DNA from: Streptomyces chattanoogensis
GTDB taxonomy: Bacteria > Actinomycetota > Actinomycetes > Streptomycetales > Streptomycetaceae
Assembly: GCF_001294335.1 (NCBI RefSeq)
Contig: NZ_LGKG01000151.1
Location: forward strand, 42,312 to 106,311
Length of the DNA stretch: 64,000 nucleotides
Reading direction: 5' to 3'
Position numbers and translations under genes: made by a program. The notes under the pieces were generated by a model. It saw only the letters and a list, made by a program, of their open reading frames with translations, was not told the origin of the DNA and searched no databases. Each line of letters opens with the position of its first letter. The first letter of the stretch is position 1. This document shows positions 8,435 through 17,199 of the stretch, one piece after another.

Positions 8435-9387
8435 ACCGGCGGCCGCCCCGGTCGGTCCCACGGCCGGCCGCTGCCACCGCCCTGCGGCTCACTCTGCGGG
8501 GGCACCCGACGGCCGAGGGATACCAGCCGGTCCCGCAGGACCTTGGAGAGCTCTCCCTGCTCCTCCTCCGTCAGCTTGCGCAGCAAGCCCGCCATTTCGT
8601 CCTGCCAGTTGGGCTCCTCCCGGACCAGGCCCTGGTTGCCCGCCACCCAGTTCAGTACATCCGGGACCTGGTCGGGATGGCGCAGGAGCCACAGGGCGGC
8701 GAGTGATGCGGGGCCACCACGGACCGCCTGCAGGCAGAAGTCGTACTCCTCCCGGCGGCTGGCGGTCCAGGCATGCGGCAGTCCGCCGCCGCCCGCGGGC
8801 GCCAGCAGCAGTTCGCCGTCCGCATCGCGCGAGCGGACGTCCGTGACCCGGTACGTGAGACCGCAGTCCGCAAGTTCCTGCGCCCCGGCCAGCCGCTCCT
8901 GCACCTCCGCAGCACCCAGCGGCCGGCCGGCCGACGCATAGGCGCTCTCCAGGTCCCGCAGCCGCCCGTCCAGGTCCTTGCGTACGGCGTCCCAGCCGTC
9001 GCCGGTCCGGGCCCGTACGACCTGGGCCGGGTCGTGGACCCACCATTGCAGCCGCACCTCGACCGGCTCGGGCCCGTACTCGTCGCGCAGCCGGACGGCC
9101 CGGGTCGCGGGGCGCTCCGCGAGCGAGACGTGGTAGGCGCGGTCGTAGCCGCCCCGCAGCTTGCGGGCCGCGGGGTCCCACATCGCGACGGCCTCGTCCT
9201 CGGCCGTGTCGTACGGGGAACGCCCGCGCCGCCCGCGCCGTCGGGGCCACAGCACCTCGTGCTCCCCGTCCGGGCTGCTGAGCACCAGCGCCCTGTCGTG
9301 GCGGCCCGACCAGCGATGGCGCAGGATCTCCCGCCAGGGGGCGTGGGTGGCGGGCGTGTACAGGGGCTGGGCCTGCTCGGCCGTCAT
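8431..9387 (-). CDS. Hypothetical 318-aa protein of the cyclase operon
   Basis: A soluble protein without signal or membrane segments. The middle (about residues 80-190) has alternating beta and helix character, YHVSLAERPATRAVRLRD then VEVRLQWWVHDPAQVVRA and a long amphipathic helix (DAVRKDLDGRLRDLESAYA). This resembles an SPFH/prohibitin-like layout, but the match is weak. The C-terminal third has LLRKLTEEEQGELSKVLRDR and a Pro/Gly-rich tail. Its start and stop overlap both neighbours by 4 nt, so it is made in fixed proportion with the ATPase and the PycTM-like protein. No family is firmly recognised. Confidence 0.75.
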   Translation of the reverse strand: MTAEQAQPLYTPATHAPWREILRHRWSGRHDRALVLSSPDGEHEVLWPRRRGRRGRSPYDTAEDEAVAMWDPAARKLRGGYDRAYHVSLAERPATRAVRLRDEYGPEPVEVRLQWWVHDPAQVVRARTGDGWDAVRKDLDGRLRDLESAYASAGRPLGAAEVQERLAGAQELADCGLTYRVTDVRSRDADGELLLAPAGGGGLPHAWTASRREEYDFCLQAVRGGPASLAALWLLRHPDQVPDVLNWVAGNQGLVREEPNWQDEMAGLLRKLTEEEQGELSKVLRDRLVSLGRRVPPQSEPQGGGSGRPWDRPGRPPV

Positions 9388-11609
9388 GGCATCCTCCGGT
9401 GGTGGTGTGCGGTGGTGCTGCGCGGCGCTCGGCCGCTCCGCCAGGCCTCCAGCGCCTCATCCGCGAAGCGCTTGCCGGGCAGGGCCGGGGACTCGTCCTG
9501 GGCGAGCACGGCGAACAAACGCAGGACGCCGGTGGCGGGACGGTCCGGCTGTACCAGGTCTTCCGCCAGGGCGAACAGCAGGATCTCCACAGCGGCGTGG
9601 TAGTTGTCGTCCCACAGGGCGGCGGTGCACCAGCTGTGTACCGCCCCGGCCGTGGCGCCGAAATATTCCTCGTCATTGAGCGTGCGGCGGATCAGATCGA
9701 CGGTCCGTGCCGCGAACTCGCCCTCGGTGATGAGCTGTTCGGCGAACCATTCCGCCCCGCTGCGGAACAGGGCGGGCAGCGTACGGAACGCCAGCCCGGC
9801 CTCCGTGCCGTCCGCCTCCGACCAGTCCGCCAGCCTCCGGAAGACCGCGGTCTGGCTGCCGCCCACGAACAGGTTCACCAGCGCCAGGCGCATCACCCGG
9901 TCGACCTTGGCATCACGTTTGTCGTCCAGCTCCCGCGCGAGCCGGCTGAGCAGGCGCAGGGCACGCTCCGGCCGGGCGGCACCGAAGTCCGTGCCGCAGG
10001 CATGGGCGACCGTCCAGCGCAGTTTCCAGCCCTGCGCCCTGCTCCATCGGTCCAGCCGGTATTTGACCTCACTGGCCAGGACGGGATCCTCCGCCGCCAC
10101 GCCCAGGGCGTGCACGGCCAGTTTGCGGCTTGTGGTGTGGTCGGACGTGGCAAGAGCCTGGATGTGCGCCAGTGCGCTGCGGCCGCCGCCCCAGCTCGCT
10201 GCCATCCCCATGACGCGGCCGACGGCCCCGGTCAGCTCGTCGTCCAGTCCCACCCCCTCCAGCCAGTCCGTGAGCAGCTCCGGCAGCTGCCCGAACTCCC
10301 GCCAGACATACCTGAGGACGGCCTCCGCCTGCCGGTGCCGGGTGAACCGGACGGGTTCGACGGCGTAGTCGTGGCCGGAGGTGGCACGGATCTCCCGAGG
10401 GGAACACTCCGCGCGGACCGTGCGCAGCAGATCGTCCATCGACCTCCGGAAGACGAAGTCGGGGTTGGGCCGGGGCTGCTGCGCCTGCCCCGGGCCCTCC
10501 CCGTCCCGTGGCACGAGGACGGCGTCCAGTCTCCCGTCCGCACGCGCCAGCAGCCGTTGCGCCTGGTCCCGGACGATCCGGCGGTCCAGCCCTTCGAAGA
10601 CACAGGTCGCCAGGAGGAAGGCCAGCCCGTCGGGGTCGTTGAGGAGCTTCTTGAGCAGATCGGGCACCTCCTTCCCGGCGAGGAAGCTCAGCCGGTCGCG
10701 GAGGTCGCCGGCGTCCGTACCGCCGTCCTCGGCGCTGGTGATCGCGGTCACCAGCTCCGCCACCTGTACGGGCACCAGCTGCGGCGCCAGCAGCTCGTCC
10801 AGGAGGTCGGTCTCCAGCCCTGCCAGCAGTCGGCTGCGCGTGGCCGCGTCGGGTACGGCATCGGCGAGCCGGGCGGCGAAGACGTCGTGTGGCGGCGGGG
10901 GGCTGTAGCGCACGACGGTCAGATGCAGATCGCGTTCCAGGTCCCGTACCAGCTCCGGGTCGTCCGGCAGCACGATCAGCAGGCAGGCATCGGCGTCCCG
11001 CAGCCGGTTGCGCAGACTGGCGATGACTCCCGCCTTGAGGAACCGTCGGTCGGGCACGCCTTCCAGAAGACAGCCGCGCGCATCGCCGCGCCTGGGGCTC
11101 CATCGAGAGAGGTCCAGATCGCTGTCGAGGGCGCGCAGGGCCATGCCGTTGTTGTTGTGGCGGCGCAGCAGGTTGAGCGCGGTCGTACGCCGGCCCGTTC
11201 CCGGTTCGCCGGACAGGAAAAGGATCCGGGAGGTGAGTTCCCCAAGTGCCGCGCCGAAACAGGCGGGTTCGGCGAACCCGGCCCCGGCTTCCAGGATTTC
11301 CTGGGCCGAGACGGGCCCCTCGTGCGACTCCAGCCGCCGCCCCGCCTGCTCGCCGGGACCACCGTGGTTACCGACATGCTGGCCCCCGCTGAGCGCGCCC
11401 ATGTTGATGGCGGCCTGGGGCGCGTGGACGAACTGCACCGACCGGTCCTGGGGCAGCGAAGCCAGCGAGGCGTCGAGGAAGTCGGCAATGGCGTCCTCCC
11501 ATGCGTCACCCGGCTCGGGCGGCTCGTCCCCGGCTGCGGCCCCCGCCTCCTTCGCGGCCTCCGGCCCGGCCTCCGATGCCGCTGCCGCCGTCTCGTCCTC
11601 GGTGCTCAC
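9384..11609 (-). CDS. Large P-loop ATPase with helical-repeat C-terminus
   Basis: A 741-aa protein with a GTG start overlapping the cyclase stop. An acidic Ala/Glu-rich start is followed by a short Gly/His/Asn segment (AINMGALSGGQHVGNHGG, 67-84). A nucleotide-binding domain begins at FLSGEPGTGRRTTALNLL (131-148), and ACLLIVLPDD (about 213-222) is the likely Walker B strand. The Walker A Lys is replaced by Arg-Arg. From about 370 on the protein is alpha-helical with HEAT/TPR-like spacing. The plan resembles STAND-type signalling NTPases, sensors or scaffolds in bacterial conflict systems, but the exact family is not identified. Confidence 0.75.
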   Translation of the reverse strand: MSTEDETAAAASEAGPEAAKEAGAAAGDEPPEPGDAWEDAIADFLDASLASLPQDRSVQFVHAPQAAINMGALSGGQHVGNHGGPGEQAGRRLESHEGPVSAQEILEAGAGFAEPACFGAALGELTSRILFLSGEPGTGRRTTALNLLRRHNNNGMALRALDSDLDLSRWSPRRGDARGCLLEGVPDRRFLKAGVIASLRNRLRDADACLLIVLPDDPELVRDLERDLHLTVVRYSPPPPHDVFAARLADAVPDAATRSRLLAGLETDLLDELLAPQLVPVQVAELVTAITSAEDGGTDAGDLRDRLSFLAGKEVPDLLKKLLNDPDGLAFLLATCVFEGLDRRIVRDQAQRLLARADGRLDAVLVPRDGEGPGQAQQPRPNPDFVFRRSMDDLLRTVRAECSPREIRATSGHDYAVEPVRFTRHRQAEAVLRYVWREFGQLPELLTDWLEGVGLDDELTGAVGRVMGMAASWGGGRSALAHIQALATSDHTTSRKLAVHALGVAAEDPVLASEVKYRLDRWSRAQGWKLRWTVAHACGTDFGAARPERALRLLSRLARELDDKRDAKVDRVMRLALVNLFVGGSQTAVFRRLADWSEADGTEAGLAFRTLPALFRSGAEWFAEQLITEGEFAARTVDLIRRTLNDEEYFGATAGAVHSWCTAALWDDNYHAAVEILLFALAEDLVQPDRPATGVLRLFAVLAQDESPALPGKRFADEALEAWRSGRAPRSTTAHHHRRMP

Positions 11610-12577
11610 CTTCCGCCCCCGCGCTTGTCACCGTGCACGATGTCGCCGAGATCGCCGTGGACGGTGCCGACCTTGTGTCCGCCGACGGAGTCCCCCGCGA
11701 TGTGGTCCCCGGCCACGTAGTCCCCCGCAACGTCGTACTCGTTGTTGGTGAGGTGCTGACCGCCCTCCACCCGGCCGGTGTTGATGATGCCGCGGTCGGC
11801 CCGGGTCACCGTCACCGAGCGGCGAGGCGGCTCCTGACGGGCGGGCCGGTCGGAGTCCGCCTGGGTGCTCCGGTCCTCCTCGACGACGTGCTCGCCGAGA
11901 ATGCGCCGGTCGTAGAGGCTGCCCGAAGGCGCCGGCACATAGAGCCAGGCCCGCTGGTCGAACCGCTTGCCCTCGACGGTGGCGGGCACCTCGATGAAGT
12001 AGTCCTCGTGCCGGCCCGTATAGCCGCTCGCCACCGCGTCCTGGTAGCAGCGGTCGGAAAGAATGGCGGCGACCTGGGTGATGTTCTCGCTGGACGACGC
12101 CAGGATCGCCTTGACCGGACGGGAGTCCAGCAGGCGGTGGGTGTCGTTGCGCGGCGTTCCGTTCCCGTCGTATTCCTGCCCCGAGTCGGGCAGCGGGCCG
12201 ATGTGGAGGCTCACCCGGAGCCGAATGCGTACCGCGCCGGTGGAGTTCACGTTGAATTCGGTGAGGACGCTCTGCAGAACGTTCAGCCACGGATGGATGA
12301 AGAAGGGCATCGCGGCGGGGTCGAACCCGAAGACATAGCCGTCGCCGGTCGAATTCGGGAAGCGGCGGTCGTCCCACACATGGCCGAGCTCGGCACGCCG
12401 GAACGACTCCTCCAGCAGCTGCGGAATGACGCGGCTGATCCCACCGTGCTCAATGGCCGGATAGCCGGTGAAGTCCTTGGCGTCGACGGCGACGATGCCG
12501 CGGTACGGCGGAAGCGGACGGCTGCGAGTGTGGGGCCCGGCGGACGCCTCGGGCAGCGGCTGGCGAAACTGTGACAT
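11606..12577 (-). CDS. Class III nucleotide-cyclase-like protein with repeat tail
   Basis: A 323-aa protein. Residues 26-220 follow the class III cyclase plan: GIVAVDAKDFTGYP with first metal Asp D32, STGDGYVFGF with second metal Asp D79, RIRLRVSLHIGPLP, and GTPRNDTHRLLDS placing Asn and Arg where cyclases hold ribose and phosphate. Both metal Asp are kept, so catalysis is plausible. Short N-terminal cyclases encoded beside PycTM-like proteins are the hallmark of Pycsar systems, where cCMP or cUMP is made on phage infection. After a linker, residues about 278-316 are short repeats of type V-A-G-D-x, probably a small beta-solenoid or docking tail. It heads a four-gene overlapping operon; the nucleotide made is unknown. 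Confidence 0.65.
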   Translation of the reverse strand: MSQFRQPLPEASAGPHTRSRPLPPYRGIVAVDAKDFTGYPAIEHGGISRVIPQLLEESFRRAELGHVWDDRRFPNSTGDGYVFGFDPAAMPFFIHPWLNVLQSVLTEFNVNSTGAVRIRLRVSLHIGPLPDSGQEYDGNGTPRNDTHRLLDSRPVKAILASSSENITQVAAILSDRCYQDAVASGYTGRHEDYFIEVPATVEGKRFDQRAWLYVPAPSGSLYDRRILGEHVVEEDRSTQADSDRPARQEPPRRSVTVTRADRGIINTGRVEGGQHLTNNEYDVAGDYVAGDHIAGDSVGGHKVGTVHGDLGDIVHGDKRGGGR

Positions 12578-12762
12578 GGCGATTCCTCTGGACAGTTGGC
12601 AGGTACGGACACGGGTCAGGGCAGTGCGGTACGCGGTTCGCGGCGCCCCGACCAGGGCGTCGAACCGGTGATATGAGAATCGCGTGAGCGCGGTTTGCCG
12701 TGTGCTTCCTCAGTGCGGATAGCAGGTGGCGCGCATCACATTCGCCGTCCCCGTACCGGAAT

Positions 12763-13455
12763 TCAGCCGCCCAGCGTTTGGGCGGTACGACGCAGGGCGG
12801 GCAGGTCATGGATCACAATGCGCATCCGTCGGGTCTGGACGCACCGGGTCCCGAGCTCGGCCAGCTTCGCGGTGACGGTATTGCGTGATGTCCGCAGATA
12901 CTGGGCCAGTTCGTGCCGGGTGAGGGCCAACTCGAGAGGTTCATCGGGGCCGTGGAGCGCATGCCCCGAGAGGTCGGCCAGCTGTACAAGGACCGCCGCC
13001 AGCCGGGCCAGCGCATCTCCGCCCCCGCGGGCCTGGTCCGATTCCCGTAGCCGGGTGAGTGCGTAGCGGACCAGCAGCGGGAACAGGTCGTGCCGGGTCG
13101 CGAAGTGCGTGAACTGGTCCTTGGTCAGGACCCCCACCACACAGTCGGTCAGTGCCTCGACGCTCGCCAGCCGTACGTCGTCGTCAAGCACCGCGACTTC
13201 TCCCAGGAGCTCGCCGGCACCGCGAAAGGCCAGCAGGTTGAGTTCCCCGTTCCGCTCGCGCCGCACCACTTTCGTCACTCCGCCGAGCACGGCGAGCACA
13301 TGCGTACCGGGCTCCCCTTGGCGCAGCAGCGTGGCCCCGGCCGGATGCCGGCGCTCGACGGCGTTCTCCACCAGATCGGTCCAGACCTCGTTCCCCACAA
13401 AATCACGCAGGGTCCGACCTGCCGATTCCCCCGATGCACCCACCCGGTCGCTCAT
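12763..13455 (-). CDS. CRP/FNR-family cyclic-nucleotide-binding regulator
   Basis: A 230-aa regulator. The cNMP-binding beta-roll (about residues 25-140) includes LRQGEPGTHVLAVLGG and the phosphate-binding-cassette-like GELLGEVAVLDDDVRLASVEA, in which the phosphate-contacting Arg is present and the following Ser is Leu. A winged helix follows with ELAQYLRTSRNTVTAKLAEL as recognition region. It lies 185 nt upstream of the cyclase-like gene on the same strand, so it may sense the cyclase product or control the operon. It could equally be an unrelated neighbour. Confidence 0.85.
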   Translation of the reverse strand: MSDRVGASGESAGRTLRDFVGNEVWTDLVENAVERRHPAGATLLRQGEPGTHVLAVLGGVTKVVRRERNGELNLLAFRGAGELLGEVAVLDDDVRLASVEALTDCVVGVLTKDQFTHFATRHDLFPLLVRYALTRLRESDQARGGGDALARLAAVLVQLADLSGHALHGPDEPLELALTRHELAQYLRTSRNTVTAKLAELGTRCVQTRRMRIVIHDLPALRRTAQTLGG

Positions 13456-13548
13456 ACGACGACCCTAGAAAGTCTCGGCCGTGTCGCGCAGAGAAATGGC
13501 CCAGAGAAAGGACCCAGAGAAAGGAAGCGCTTACGGACTACCCAGCGA

Positions 13549-14136
13549 TTACCGGCCCGCCGCCACCAACGCCCTGGCCGCCGCCCCCGCATCCCGCGCC
13601 GCGTCCGGGCTCCCGGAAATGGCTGCCGTGGTGATCGCTCCATTGACCAAGAGCGCCAACTGGCCTCCCAGCAGCGCCGGTTCACGTACCCCGAGGTCGC
13701 GGGCCAGCTCGGTGAGGTAGTCCAGCAGGGCCTCCTTGTGGCGCCGGGCGGCGGAGGTCACGGCCTGCGAGGTGGCGCCCAGTTCGCCGAAGGAGTTGAT
13801 GAAGGCGCAGCCACGGAAGTCGGGGGTGGCGAACCAGGCGTGGAGCCAGTCGAAGACGGCCGACGGGCAGTCTTCGAGGGTGGCGGCGTGCTGGGTGACG
13901 TATGCGGTGAGGGCGGTGCGCCAGCGGGTGTCGCGGCGGTCCAGGTAGGCGGCGACGAGGTCGTTCTTGGAGGGGAAGCAGCCGTAGAGGCGCTTGAGGG
14001 AGACGCCGGCGGCGGTGCGGAGCTCGTCCATGCCGACCGACTGGATTCCCCGGTCGTAGAAGAGCTTGTCCGCGGCGTCGAGGATCCGCGTGCGGGGCTC
14101 GTCCTGGGCTTCGGCCCGGGGTTCGTCCTGATGCAT
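13549..14136 (-). CDS. TetR-family repressor
   Basis: A 195-aa protein with a TetR helix-turn-helix (residues about 15-62: [15 protein letters not shown] then [19 protein letters not shown]) and a helical ligand-binding C-terminus with [14 protein letters not shown], typical of the TetR_C_6-like group. It is divergent from the NTF2-like gene at 14247. Two perfect copies of the same palindrome lie between them, so it very likely represses itself and that gene. The ligand is unknown. Confidence 0.92.
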   Translation of the reverse strand: MHQDEPRAEAQDEPRTRILDAADKLFYDRGIQSVGMDELRTAAGVSLKRLYGCFPSKNDLVAAYLDRRDTRWRTALTAYVTQHAATLEDCPSAVFDWLHAWFATPDFRGCAFINSFGELGATSQAVTSAARRHKEALLDYLTELARDLGVREPALLGGQLALLVNGAITTAAISGSPDAARDAGAAARALVAAGR

Positions 14137-14157
14137 TTTCCGGCTCCCTCTTTCCTG

Positions 14158-14173
14158 GAGAACGTTCGTTCTC
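14158..14173. promoter_or_regulatory. TetR operator, copy 1
   Basis: Perfect palindrome GAGAACGTTCGTTCTC (7-bp arms, 2-bp centre), 22 nt upstream of the TetR start. It is the same site as copy 2, 36 bp away centre to centre. Confidence 0.85.
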
Positions 14174-14193
14174 TAGGCTAGTCGACGGAAGTG

Positions 14194-14209
14194 GAGAACG
14201 AACGTTCTC
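14194..14209. promoter_or_regulatory. TetR operator, copy 2
   Basis: Perfect palindrome GAGAACGAACGTTCTC with the same arms as copy 1. It lies 37 nt upstream of the NTF2-like ATG, well placed to block that promoter. Confidence 0.85.
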
Positions 14210-14246
14210 CGCTGTACTTCGTCAGGTCCGCCGGAAGGAGATCGCC

Positions 14247-14711
14247 ATGACGTCACGGCCCCCGTTCCCGCCGTTCGACGAGCGGAGCGCGCAGCAGAAG
14301 GTGCAGGCAGCGGAGGATGCATGGAACACCCGCGATCCGGAGCGGGTCGCGCTCGCCTACACCGAGGACTCGGTCTGGCGGAACCGGGACACCTTTCTCA
14401 CCGGCCGCGACGAGATCGTGGCCTTTCTGCGGCAGAAGTGGGATCGCGAGCGGGATTACGCGCTCCGCAAGGAGCTGTGGTCGTACGGCGGGAATCGGAT
14501 CGCGGTGCGGTTCCAGTACGAGTGCCGGGATGCGCAGGGGCAGTGGTGGCGCAGTTACGGGAACGAGTTGTGGGAGTTCGACGAGAACGGACTGATGCGG
14601 CGGCGGGAGGCGAGCATCAACGACGTGGCGATCGGGGAGTCCGAGCGGCGGATTCGCCGCCTTTCCCTGCCTGCGGCCTCACAGACGGCGGAGGACTTCT
14701 CCGACCACTGA
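14247..14711 (+). CDS. NTF2-like protein (DUF1348)
   Basis: A 154-aa protein of the nuclear-transport-factor-2 fold. Motifs include [39 protein letters not shown] and [20 protein letters not shown], matching the DUF1348 group. These are small cone-shaped proteins that bind or convert small molecules; no specific reaction is known. GGAAGGAG precedes the ATG. Control by the divergent TetR is likely. Its last 33 nt overlap the convergent MocR gene. Confidence 0.88.
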   Translation: MTSRPPFPPFDERSAQQKVQAAEDAWNTRDPERVALAYTEDSVWRNRDTFLTGRDEIVAFLRQKWDRERDYALRKELWSYGGNRIAVRFQYECRDAQGQWWRSYGNELWEFDENGLMRRREASINDVAIGESERRIRRLSLPAASQTAEDFSDH

Positions 14712-16280
14712 CACGCCCTCGGTGATGGCCGCCGGGGAGCTCGAGGCGTAGCCGAGGACGAGGCCCGGTGGGTGGGGGCGCTGGGTGTGCCAGGAGAGGG
14801 GATGGGCCTTCACACCGGCGGCGAGGGCCGCGGCGGCGAGGTCGGTGTCGGAGATGTTGGCGTGGGGGACGTCAGCGCCGGAGGCATCGGTGAGGGGGGT
14901 GTCCGTCGGGCCCTCGAAGGTGAGCGTCAGGTGCAGCCCCGCCGCCGCTCCGTGCACCACCGCGCCCGGCAGATACCTACGGATCGCGGCGATCATCGCG
15001 TCCCGGCGGCGGCGGTGGCGTGTGCGCAGCAGTCGTAGACGGCGTTCCAGTTCGCCCGATTCCATCAGGCCGGCCAGTACGTACTGCGGCAGTGCGGCGT
15101 TGCCGAGGTCGGCGAAGCGTTTGGCGTTGACGAAGGCGTCCAGGAAGCGCGGCGGCGGGAGAAGCCATCCGACCCGTAGGGCGGGCGCGAGCAGTTTGGA
15201 GACGCTGCCCGCGTAGCAGACGTGCTCGGCGAGCATGGCGCGCAGGGCGGGCACCGGTGGGCGGTCGTAGCGGTGCTCGGCGTCGTAGTCGTCCTCGATG
15301 ATCAGGCCGTCCTCCGTGGCGGCCCAGTGCAGAAGCTCGCGGCGTCGGCGGCCGCCCAGGACCACCCCGGTCGGAAACTGGTGCGCCGGCGTGAGCATGA
15401 CCGCACGGGCGCCGCTCGCACGGAGCGCATCCACGCGGATGCCCTGATCGTCGACCGGGACCGGTGGTGTCGCCAGCCCCCAGTACCGCAGATGCTGGCG
15501 CGCCCCGAGCGATCCGGGATCCTCCACGGCGATCGCGGAGATGCCGTCGCGTTGCGGGACGTCGCGATGCGGGACGTCCCGTTGTGGGACGTCCCGTTGC
15601 AGGACTTGGGCGATCAGGCCGAGTGCCTGTGCGGTTCCGGCGACGATCAGGACCTCGTCCGGGTCCGCCCTGATGCCGCGGTTACGGGCCAGCCAGTTGA
15701 CGACGGCGCGGCGCAGGGCCGGTGCGCCGCGGGGATCGCCGTAACCGAGGTCGGACGCCGGGGCGTCCCGGAGGACGGCGCGTTCGGCGCGCAGCCATGC
15801 CGCACGCGGGAACGCCGCCAGGTCGGGCACGCCGGGCGAGAGGTCGATACGGGCCGGTGCGGTGCGCAGGGCGTCGAAGACGTCCGGGCCGGGAGGGGCG
15901 AGGAAGGGTGCGGTGGGGGGCGGCGCCGGCGGTGGGTCGGCGGGTACGGGCGCGGGCGCCGCGAGAGGCGCGGCGACGACGATCGTGCCGGCCCGCCCCC
16001 GGCCCACGACCTGCCCGTCCTCGGTCAGCCGCTGATACGCCTCGGTCACCACGCCACGCGAAACCCGCAGGTCAGCGGCGAGCACCCGGGTGGCGGGCAG
16101 CTTGCTCCCCACCGGCAGACGGCCGTCGGAGATCGCCAGCCGCAGCTGCCGGACCAGCCAGTCGGAGCGTCCGCCGGCGGGCGCGTCGCCGATGTTCAGC
16201 TGGAGGAAGTCGGCCCCGGGGGAGGCGGAGCCCGGCGCGCGTAGGGACCGGTCGGCGGGGTCGTCCGGGGTCCTGTTCAC
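14679..16280 (-). CDS. MocR/PdxR-type regulator (GntR HTH + aminotransferase domain)
   Basis: Starting at GTG 16280, the product is 533 aa. A GntR-type winged helix (about 35-100: [25 protein letters not shown]) is joined by a Pro/Ala linker to a type I aminotransferase-like domain with [14 protein letters not shown] and [17 protein letters not shown], where Ser-Lys holds the PLP. MocR regulators often sense PLP and control vitamin B6 or amino-acid genes. The start overlaps the stop of the upstream XRE gene as GTGA, so the two are coupled. An unusual tandem repeat (RDVPQ units) interrupts the domain around residue 230. Confidence 0.9.
   Translation of the reverse strand: MNRTPDDPADRSLRAPGSASPGADFLQLNIGDAPAGGRSDWLVRQLRLAISDGRLPVGSKLPATRVLAADLRVSRGVVTEAYQRLTEDGQVVGRGRAGTIVVAAPLAAPAPVPADPPPAPPPTAPFLAPPGPDVFDALRTAPARIDLSPGVPDLAAFPRAAWLRAERAVLRDAPASDLGYGDPRGAPALRRAVVNWLARNRGIRADPDEVLIVAGTAQALGLIAQVLQRDVPQRDVPHRDVPQRDGISAIAVEDPGSLGARQHLRYWGLATPPVPVDDQGIRVDALRASGARAVMLTPAHQFPTGVVLGGRRRRELLHWAATEDGLIIEDDYDAEHRYDRPPVPALRAMLAEHVCYAGSVSKLLAPALRVGWLLPPPRFLDAFVNAKRFADLGNAALPQYVLAGLMESGELERRLRLLRTRHRRRRDAMIAAIRRYLPGAVVHGAAAGLHLTLTFEGPTDTPLTDASGADVPHANISDTDLAAAALAAGVKAHPLSWHTQRPHPPGLVLGYASSSPAAITEGVSVVGEVLRRL
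15550..15609 (-). repeat. 15-bp tandem repeat inside the MocR gene
   Basis: Four units of a 15-bp repeat (plus-strand type CGTTGCGGGACGTCC, units from 15550, 15565, 15580 and 15595, the last degenerate). They encode the pentapeptide RDVP(Q/H). Being a multiple of 3, copy-number changes would keep the reading frame. Confidence 0.85.
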
Positions 16281-17185
16281 GAGGCCGTGAGGGGGGCGGA
16301 GGGGGTGGGGGCAGCCGGTGCGGCGGGGGCGGCCGGGGCGGCGGCGGTAACCGGGGCACCCGAGGCCACCGCGACCAGTTCCGGCAGCTTCCGCGCCGTC
16401 TCCGCGTCCGCCGGCATACACGCGAACAGCTTGACGCCGGGTGCGTCCAGCGCCGCCAGCTTCACATAGTCGAAGGTCAGCGCCCCGGCGGCGGGGTGGG
16501 TGAACTCCCGGCGGCTGCTGCCGAAGTCGGCGAGGTCATGCGCCTCCCACCAGGTGCGGAACTCCGGGCTCCGCTGCCGTAGTTCGTCCGTCAGCCACTC
16601 GAAGCGGGGCATGCCGAACTGCCCGCGGGTGTCCGCCCGGAACTGGGCCACCAGGTCCCGGGCCTGCCCCTGCCAGTCGACGAGCAGGGTGCGCAGGGCC
16701 GGATCGGTGAACACCAGCCAGAGCAGATTCCGTTCGGCCGGATCCAGCTGCGCCGGGTCGCCGATCAGCCCGGCCTCGGCGCGGTTCCAGCCGACCAGGT
16801 CCCAGTTGGCGTCCAGGAGGTAGGCGGGGTGCGGTTCGAGCGCGTCGACCAGGCGTTGCAGGGCGGGTCCCGGCCCGCCGCCCGGCGGCTGCTCCGGGGG
16901 CTGCTCGTCGGCCAGCGCGAACAGATGGCGGCGCTCCACGGAGCTGAGCATCAGGGCGCGGGCCAGACTGGTGAGCACCTGACGGCTCACGGTGATGTCC
17001 CGCGCCTGCTCCAGCCACGTGTACCAGGTCACGCTCACCCCGGAGAGCTGCGCAACCTCTTCGCGCCGCAGTCCCGGCGTACGCCTGCGGGGGCCCGCGG
17101 GAATGCCCGCCTCGCGGGGGGTGATCCGTTCCCGGCGCGACCGCAGAAATTCCGCCAGGCGGCGCCGTCGCTCCAGGTCAGCCAT
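16277..17185 (-). CDS. XRE-family regulator with MmyB-like ligand-binding domain
   Basis: Starting at ATG 17185 (MADLERRRRLAEFLRSRRERI), the product is 302 aa. The HTH region TPGLRREEVAQLSGVSVTWYTWLEQ is a hallmark of the large actinobacterial MmyB/HTH_31 group. The C-terminal PAS-like MmyB domain (YLLDANWDLVGWNRAEAGLI) binds fatty-acid-like ligands in studied relatives. A Pro/Ala-rich tail ends the protein. It is coupled to the MocR gene downstream and divergent from the MFS exporter at 17399, across an unusual CA-repeat region that could carry its operators. Confidence 0.88.
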   Translation of the reverse strand: MADLERRRRLAEFLRSRRERITPREAGIPAGPRRRTPGLRREEVAQLSGVSVTWYTWLEQARDITVSRQVLTSLARALMLSSVERRHLFALADEQPPEQPPGGGPGPALQRLVDALEPHPAYLLDANWDLVGWNRAEAGLIGDPAQLDPAERNLLWLVFTDPALRTLLVDWQGQARDLVAQFRADTRGQFGMPRFEWLTDELRQRSPEFRTWWEAHDLADFGSSRREFTHPAAGALTFDYVKLAALDAPGVKLFACMPADAETARKLPELVAVASGAPVTAAAPAAPAAPAAPTPSAPLTAS

Positions 17186-17199
17186 CACACTCACAGGGG

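Noticed and set aside
9399..11720. 773-codon open frame on the plus strand
   Set aside because: Antisense of the ATPase gene in the cyclase operon; no coherent protein features, while the minus-strand genes have overlapping starts and stops.
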